Part shown: positions 57,060-64,000 of the stretch, piece by piece
Numbering within the stretch: position 1 is the first letter of the stretch
Layout of the letters: the number at the start of each line of letters is the position of its first letter
Source: Isoetes taiwanensis
Lineage: Eukaryota > Streptophyta > Lycopodiopsida > Isoetales > Isoetaceae
Direction of reading: 5' to 3'
Length of the DNA: 64,000 nucleotides
Assembly: GCA_021234155.1 (NCBI GenBank)
Contig: JAJEKV010000101.1
Span: 2,833,089-2,897,088 of the forward strand
Made by a program: the position numbers and the translations under genes
Notes under the pieces: generated by a model
The model's database searches: none
What the model was told of the DNA's origin: nothing
Seen by the model: the letters and a program-made list of their open reading frames with translations, nothing else

Positions 57060-58170
57060 TACCCCGGGATTGTTGTTATTATTATCTTCATGTACTTTTA
57101 TCTCCCACCTGCATCAAAGATATGTTTATACTTATATCATCTATGAAGCCTTGTAGCTTAGACATCTCCACGGCTACCAACTTGGCCTTACTCGTTTCTA
57201 TTTTCTCCAAAACATGCTCCATGTGAACACATTTGTTTATCTGTTTCTATGTTGCTATCATTTTTTATTATGAGTTGATGCAGCGATAGTTACCTCAATT
57301 GCTTCCTCGAGTAATCAGCAACTTCTAAGGTTCTGTCAAAACCAAGTAATTCAAATCAAACAACATACAAAAATGCAACTAAATGAATTGAAAGCAATGA
57401 CATTACTACAATCACTTCAATAGCATAACAACACGCTAAATGAAATTAAACAACATACCTTAACAATTTCCTTCTTCATTAACTCAATGCTTTTTAGAAT
57501 AATAGCCACTTTCCACCTCGGCCGCAAGCTCTACTTGGATGGTTGGCCCGAAGCCTAAGTATATCGATGTCCTCTTCTTGAACTTTATCTTCAACATATC
57601 TTTGCTCGTGCAACCACTTTGAGGATTCTTGGCATGGAGCCAAGTTTGCGAGGGGTCTGACTAAGAAATTGAAACCTTTGTCATTGATGTCATTATCAAA
57701 TTTTTCAATTATGAAGCAAGAAGTGTCTTATTGGGGACAAAGAAAGTCTTGTACAATGAGTCATCAAACTAGCACTAGCTCCCTACATCCTCAAAAGCCT
57801 CATACACTTTTAACAATTGGCTTCATAAAGCGGCTTGTTAGGATTCTGGAAAATTGAAAGGCATCACGCGCTCTTTCGACCCCAAATGAACTTGAACCTT
57901 CCTATAAAGGAAGGTGGCACTATAACATTTAGGATTTCTATGATGTTGTGCTTCATCATAGAAGACCATATGGCTACCTCAAATCAAAGCACCTTCTAAA
58001 AAACTTTATCACTACAGTGCGCACACCACCACTTTCCCCAAAGCATAATGCTTCTTCATTTCTGTTTGAATTTTAATTTGGTTCTTTTTGGAATGTGCTC
58101 ACGAACTCCATTTAAGTCTAGGATGACAAGTTTTTTCTTTTCTAAGGGTCTCAAGTGCGCATACATTCCA
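57060..58170 (-). pseudogene. FCP1/NIF-type (HAD) phosphatase-like pseudogene
   Basis: Minus strand, in order: KLVILDLNGV (about 58125), the DxDx-type catalytic block with Asn in place of the second Asp; VAIWSSMMKHN (about 57970); DDSLYKTFFVPN (about 57740), the conserved DDS block; and FDNDINDKGFN with LHEQRYVED (about 57600-57700). This is the order of FCP1-homology domains in plant NIF-like phosphatases. Frames change between the blocks and stops intervene, so it is broken. A helical piece (LEKIETSKAKLVAVEMSKLQ) at about 57120-57210 may be its tail. A Lys-rich stretch at about 58400-58550 may be its N-terminus. Confidence 0.55.
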
Positions 58171-58184
58171 TAAAACAAAACTCA

Positions 58185-58345
58185 AACATCAATAATTCGA
58201 CATCAATTTACTTGATCTTAAATTCAATTTCAACAATTGGGGAACATCAACAATTCAGTCTTAAATTTAACATCAACAATTGACATCAATTTATGTTGAG
58301 TCCTAACATCAATTACGACATCAATTTACTTGAGTTATTTCAAGT
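58185..58345. repeat. irregular ACATCAA-type repeats
   Basis: Words such as AACATCAACAATT and GACATCAATTTACTTGA recur several times at irregular spacing. Low complexity, no obvious function. Confidence 0.6.
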
Positions 58346-60470
58346 TTTTTAGGAACTCGCATCTTGAACACGGACTGGCGACCCGATTAACATTTTGTAA
58401 AATAACATCCCGATGATCACCTTTTTTGGAGGTTGTGTTGGCATCTTCTTAGGGGCCTATCCTTCTTCTTCTTCTCCCACTGCGAGTGCTTGTACTTGTT
58501 CTTGTTCTTCTTCTACATTCTTCCCTTATCGCTCAGTGACATTTGTTTGCAATGTGATCCAGCACCACCGGCTTCGCCCATATCTACAACTTCATCAACC
58601 CCCGAAAAACCTCTGCCGATTTCTACTCCCTCAACCTCCTCGACTTTATGGATTGCTCACAATCGCTATAAGGATGCATTAGCTCTTCTTCTTCATCAGT
58701 CTTGCCAACCACTAGTGCACGCTTTTACTCTCTTTGGGCTTTCCTTAGCGATACAGAATGATGAGGAAACTAGTTAGAATAGACATGAAATAAAGTTTAC
58801 AAAACAAAACACATAAAACAATCCAAATGGTTACCTTTTTTAATGCTTCAAACTACTTTGTTGTAACGAGGACTTAGTGATGCCTGACTTTTGTAATGAG
58901 GTTTTGGTGATGCCACGGTTGCTAGAGTATAATCGAGGAACTAATGGAGACTCAAGAACAAAAATTGTAGTGAAGAATTTGACATTTGTAGGGTGAAAAA
59001 AAAGCACTACTAGTGCCTGCTCCAAAACCCACTTACATGGCTACCTCGGCTCCATCTTCACTCAACTTCTAAAACCAAGTTCCACAAACAAATCCAGGGA
59101 ACTTCCTTTAAGCACACGAAGCATGCCTTCTTTTCATCTCGAAGCATGCAAATATGCCAAGTGATGAGGCATGTTCACATGGCAACTTCATACTCAAAAG
59201 TATATTGTGGATTGAATACCAATCCACATCAGCATATGAGTTCTCCATAAAACGGCAATCCTCTTCATGGGTCATGATAGAGATTCCCTGGATGTGTCTG
59301 CATCAACCGCCTAGCGGCTTCTAAAACGACCTCCCCTCTTGAAGTCTCAGATTCTAAAGAGGCTTTTAGCCTCGGGCTTCTTCTCCCTTTCGCCTACCGC
59401 TTCCAACACTTACCTTTGGAAGGCAAGCTTCCGGTTGGGAGCGAGAATAAAAGCTCTCACTTATTTTATGCTTCAAATGCGCAACTGGGTCAAATTCATG
59501 CGTTTATCTCGCTTTGTCATTCAAAAGCGTATAATTCGATCCCCGTAGTCTACTCACCTCCGGTCTTTTAACTATATATCAATCATTACTTGCTCAGTGC
59601 TAGTTAGAGTTGTTTGTCAACCTCAATCTTACTAATAATCTTAGCCAAATCTCGTTTGTGATTATCTAACTCATTTCCAACTTCTTTACTTCCTCGTAAA
59701 TCAAAGAAATATTGAAAACTACAATTGCAAACGTAAAATTCATTTTGGCTGACCCTGATTTCGCTTTTAATTCCATCCGGGGTGTTCTTACACTTTGAAA
59801 GGTAAGGGTGTGCTTTGGCCCCGAAGGATGGATATTCCGTTTTCATTTTTTAACATCTTTCTTTACATCCATATCATCCTTAGTTTTTCTCCGACCAAAT
59901 AGTAACCCAGCTGCGGACTTGTATATCCCAATTTATCTTATGACTTCATGATCTTGCTCAAGACGACCACAATGCTCCCAAGCAAATGCCAAACGAGGTT
60001 TCCTCAACGTTGTTTGGTAATCCCGCCGGGATACGGGAACTCGACCAAGTCCTCAATTGTCGCTTCAGATGAGTGCGGACAAAATAAATTTTATTTTGCC
60101 TTTTTTCTTTAAAAGGATTCGGAATGGTTCTCATTCCATACAATCATTTCAATCTTCTTGATCCACGGTATCCTCAAGACCGCCGGTCGCCGAGAATAAT
60201 CCCTTCCGGCCATCGCAGCAGCGGTGAATTAACCAAAGAGCAAGGTATGAAGCAAGCGGAAGGAAAAAATCTCCAAAGCGAGGGTACAATTCCTGAATCT
60301 GTAAAGTAGGGTATAATCCGCTGTCTGGCCAGATCAGTATCGATTTGGTGACGAATGATTCACGCGTCGACAGCCGCATCATTGTTTAAATGGCGAATGA
60401 AAGCCTTGAGGAAAGTGTGCGGCGAAGAAGCCGCTTCCCGGCGTGCTTAATCTCGCCTCCCGCCGCTTGT
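58346..60470. other. mostly uninterpretable; one minus-strand ORF of 80 residues
   Basis: 59604-59846 on the minus strand is open with natural composition (HPYLSKCKNTPDGIKSEI, FDLRGSKEVGNELDNHKR) but unrecognised. The remainder shows no supportable gene. Confidence 0.25.
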
Positions 60471-60494
60471 CGCTTTTTGTACCCCAATATCTAA

Positions 60495-61735
60495 CAGACC
60501 CTCAAAGGCAATTGGCGTTAGGTGCTTTACGTACTGGTAGAAAAGCACGCCAAGGCGGAATTCAAATTGAAGTGATTTAAAAAGCACGCGGAATTAAATT
60601 GATTTAAAACACGGGCTGAATATTAAAAATGATAACATTTTCTGTAGTTAATTACCTTTTTGTATAGAAACATTTTTCCATTTCGTTTGGTTAATCTTAG
60701 CCATATCTGCTTGGTGGAAGTAATTAGCATCAGAATCACATCTCCTATCACGCTTATAGTGATTGTAGAACATTGTTTGGCATTTTGTTCTACCTCAAGC
60801 ATAATAAGGGGCCTTTTTATTGCCTCAACTAAATGCCTGCCATGCATGATGAGCCAATTTAATCTCATCATTTCTAATAACTCCTCCCATTTAGAGCCAC
60901 CACACACACAGTTTGTTCAGCGTCCAATCCCAATTACATCTGTGCTGGCGTAGGCATTTGACCTCGATTACTAATCATGCTCTAAACAATCTCCATGGCA
61001 TAAAAGGAATCATATATTCCGCTAACATAAAATGGAGCTTGGTGAACTAATGAGGTGTTTCTACATATATAGAGCTGAAAATTGTCTTAAGACCACATGG
61101 ATAATGGTAGTAGTACTTTATTGACTTGTTTTATGGCCCTCCATTTGCTTCATACCTATTCTATCTTATTCTTTCTCTCAAACAGGAAGCCTCTATGCCC
61201 TCATTAACCCGCGGGTTGAACATCCTTCCCCTTGATCCGGGACCCTCCTAAACTCCCAGTCAGCCTAGTTCTCTTAGCTTCTCACTGCAATTAGTGACTT
61301 TTGGTGTCAGTTATATTGAACATACCTCTACTCACATTTTGTAACCCGCGGGAATAAAATATTGGTGTAATCAACTACATTAGTGGGCCAACCATACTTA
61401 AAACATGTCTCACCGATTTCACATCCGGCTCTCATGAAAGTATCTTTGTATCGCAAAGAGGCTCTACAATGAGTAAGTGACGGGATCTTTCTTCGCTATG
61501 TGTCACCCTCAAGAGCAATTTGCGATTGTGATCGCCCCTCTTCCTCACAAGACATTGCTGATCCCTTGTTTGGTCATTTTATCCTGCTTCCTTTTTTTCC
61601 GAGAAGGGGTGTTAACTTTCGGCTTGCCATTTGTCTTGGCGAGGTCAGCGAACCACTCGGCACTTTCATCTATTTCCTCTTGGGAGGGGTGGTGGTTGCT
61701 TCATCATCTAAGGTGAGATCATATGGTATTACATG
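60495..61735. other. no gene recognised
   Basis: AT-rich sequence with incidental open frames (60660-60953, 61477-61716). No structure beyond scattered GCACGC and GATTTAAAA words. Confidence 0.3.
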
Positions 61736-62215
61736 CGTAACGCGTTCTAACAAACATGCGCAACAACTAACCGGGCAAAACGTCTAGACGCGTTTATGAG
61801 TATAAGCTTCTACCCATTTATACGGTGTCACCGGGAACGCCTACGCAAAAGTACGTTCAAGGTTCGAATGCTGAAGGCGGTCTACCGTGGGCCGTTACGG
61901 TCTCTCCTACTAAGACTATGCTCGGCCTCGAGCATCCGCTATACCATGTCTATGTCATACCACATCACAATGATTACCAAGTCTTTGCAAATTACCCATG
62001 CATATAGGCACCCATGGAGACTCGAACTTCGAGACACAAGCTTTCGATATCGATCGTAACGTTCCTAACCGGCACATGCGCTTAACCAGCTGGGCAAAAC
62101 CGTCTAGGCGTTTATGAGTAGTCGCTTCTACCCATTTTATGTGTGTCTCGGGGCATACGTGCACAACATTCCAAGGTTAGAATACTTTCGGCGGTCTACC
62201 ATGGGCGTTACAATG
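61736..62215 (-). mobile_element. tRNA-derived SINE-like unit, partly duplicated in tandem
   Basis: On the minus strand, 62095-62071 reads GCCCAGCTGGTTAAGCGCATG, like a tRNA A-box region. About 50 bases on, TTCGAGTCTCC (62028-62017) resembles a B-box. The surrounding unit recurs about 315 bp away: CGTCTAG.CG, TTTATGAGTA and CTTCTACCCATTT occur at both 61781 and 62097, and GGCGGTCTACC at both 61878 and 62191. So the SINE-like unit is at least partly duplicated head-to-tail. Confidence 0.5.
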
Positions 62216-64000
62216 GGTCAGTCACCCTTGGCTTCTACCGTGAATAGATCCCATTATTAGGGGGTCGTCTTCCTCTTTAGTCTTCAAAAGAAAAATGAAC
62301 ATGATTTAGGAAAACTTTTCAACCACGAGATCATGCTTAGCGTGAATTTAAAGCTAAACTAGTATAATTCAATTTTGGCATATTTCTAGCTCCTATTATA
62401 GATCCCTTTATCCATCCATATTTTACACTCACGTATCCTTATTGAAGACTACTATCTCTAATTGTCAAACCTCCGGTTCATCATGTACCCCTCTGATTTA
62501 AAACTACTAAGAACTATGTTCTAAAAAAATCGAAACAAAAATTATATTTCTAAGTAGAATCCCGAGCATTAAAAGAAGGTGGTAGTATAGGTAATGATTG
62601 TAAGGAAAGTACTCAAATTCATGCAAAGCATATCCTTTCTACTACAGTCCGTATTTTGTGGTGAAAAGGCAGATTAAATACCTTGAATAGGTCCTGATCA
62701 ACGTCCTAAAAACTTCTGAGAAGAGCCGGTTTTGAGTTTCCTCGGCCACCCCTCCACCTCGGCCCGTCAGCCTGGGCCACCTATCGTTTTTAAGACATCT
62801 CAAATCTCCTAGTGTAACAGAAGCCGGAAGGTCGCTTGGATAACCGCTCGGGCTGCTTGAAAAAAAAGAGCCGCTAAAAATATTCTACACCGCATGAAAA
62901 ATTGAATTTCAAGAGAACCCAATATGTGATTTGAAATATTCTTGACCTAAAAATAATAATGATGAAGATTCACTTTAAAAAAAAGAACCCTCCGGCCCTG
63001 GACTTCTTTCATTGAGTTTTTAAATACCAATCTACCGAAGTTCTTTCTATTGATTATTTTTATCCGTTGTTGTGTATTTTATCTTGACTAATTTTGCATG
63101 ATGTGCTTAAATTGATGAAATCGTGCATAAATTGAGAACAATATGGGTGTAAATGTGGAGACCCATATGTGCAAAACAAAGAGCTAAGACTAAGAAAAAA
63201 AATAAATTTTGTTTGATCTTACTCACAAATCTATGATTTCATTTACGCCATATATTGTGCTTTTTTGCATTTAAGTTTTGCCCCCTTGGACACCTTGCCG
63301 CTTGACACGGAAAAAGTTGTTTTGTGCCTATAGCACTATAAAACACATTGATGACATTTTTTCTTTTCCTCAATTTATCGCCATGATATATATAATCTTA
63401 CCCACCGCCCCCGCTTGCATAAAGCATGCTCTTATCATGATCAAATTAAAAGAAGCCAATCTGCATGCCTTCTTGCCCTTTTAGTTTCATTCTTTTTATT
63501 TCTAACCTTTTTCTTCCATATTCTATCCATCTTTTTCTCGGGCCATGAATCATTCCCGCCCGTAATCGAGAAGAAGCTTTTGCCATTCTTTGTGCCTTTA
63601 CTATTTGGCGGTAAAATGACAGGAGAAAAGGGAAGGAGCAAGTGAAGGCTAATGTTTGAATTCCTCCAATATTTGAAGGCATCAAAAAGAAATTGCACAA
63701 GTTTTTTCTTTTTTATTTAAAATGATTATGGATGGTATGATGGATGTCTTGACAGCCTAGAAAGGCGCAAAGCAGATCCCATGAACTATATAAAAAGTGA
63801 TGAAAAAAGTATAAGTGATGTGAAAGGGATAGAGCGCCGCCATACGGCCAGGTAGGCGAGGGTGCCACCGACACGGATGGGACTTGCCACCCTCTATAAT
63901 TGATGAAGATGAAGTGATGTTAGAAGTTTTTAGTATTTTTTCCTTTTGGAAGACTTCTAAGGTATTTTTTGAAGACTTGAAGACATTTTGAAATTGGATT
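62216..64000. other. no gene recognised
   Basis: AT-rich with short incidental frames. No repeat, RNA gene or transposon end that I can support. Confidence 0.35.

Larger units (their letters stand above)
52847..60494. mobile_element. candidate 7.6-kb element with short inverted ends
   Basis: A 23-bp stretch at 52847-52869 (starting TTAGATATTGGGG) is repeated exactly in inverse orientation at 60472-60494. Imperfect pairing continues outward through GGTCT/AGACC. Two such perfect inverted 23-mers 7.6 kb apart suggest transposon ends. I found no clear target duplication and no recognisable transposase inside. They could also be two separate insertions of one short element in opposite orientation. 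Confidence 0.35.

Noticed and set aside
63800-63900. GC-richer stretch resembling a small RNA gene
   Set aside because: No cloverleaf, promoter boxes or terminator could be drawn.

Overview
This window is nuclear DNA of a plant, most likely a non-seed land plant or a streptophyte alga. The evidence is GT-AG introns, plant-type Ty3/gypsy and L1-like elements, a piggyBac-derived gene, and reading frames that keep phase only after splicing. No bacterial operon structure is visible. The species cannot be named from sequence alone. Most of the window is transposable elements at different stages of decay.

Layout. 1-4434: piggyBac-type element on the minus strand. It has a tudor-like/AT-hook N-terminal half and a transposase half whose first catalytic Asp is Tyr. 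Its right end sits at a TTAA inside a gypsy integrase. 4435-16995: minus-strand Ty3/gypsy element (gag, protease, RT, RNase H, integrase), split in the RT by a second LTR element on the plus strand (6367-13390). That element has 580/586-bp LTRs, a perfect GTAGG target duplication, a large internal deletion joining gag to integrase, and extra open reading frames, one of them antisense. 17000-26000: decayed LINEs, two of them ending in microsatellite tails, and a small TA-flanked MITE.

26524-29567 (minus) and 45701-49584 (plus) are the most interesting part. They are two diverged multi-exon genes, each with a ParB-like region followed by a permuted (motif IV first, motif I last) DNA amino-methyltransferase-like region. 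This architecture is typical of prokaryotic and phage genes and unexpected in a plant nucleus. Both copies carry at least one in-frame stop. Introns and flanks of the plus-strand copy, but not its exons, hold a dispersed 14-bp palindrome, CTATGCGCGCATAG. Seven copies are exact and seven have one mismatch, and in four separate clusters they lie 41 bp apart.

30007-35326 is a 5.3-kb element with roughly 520-bp terminal inverted repeats, containing a 920-bp PIF/Harbinger-like MITE flanked by TAA. 36350-45100 is largely T-rich sequence without a supportable gene. 50490-60500 holds decayed genes, including an FCP1/NIF-type phosphatase pseudogene, possibly inside a 7.6-kb element with short inverted ends. 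61736-62215 is a duplicated tRNA-SINE-like unit. The last 1.8 kb shows nothing I can identify.
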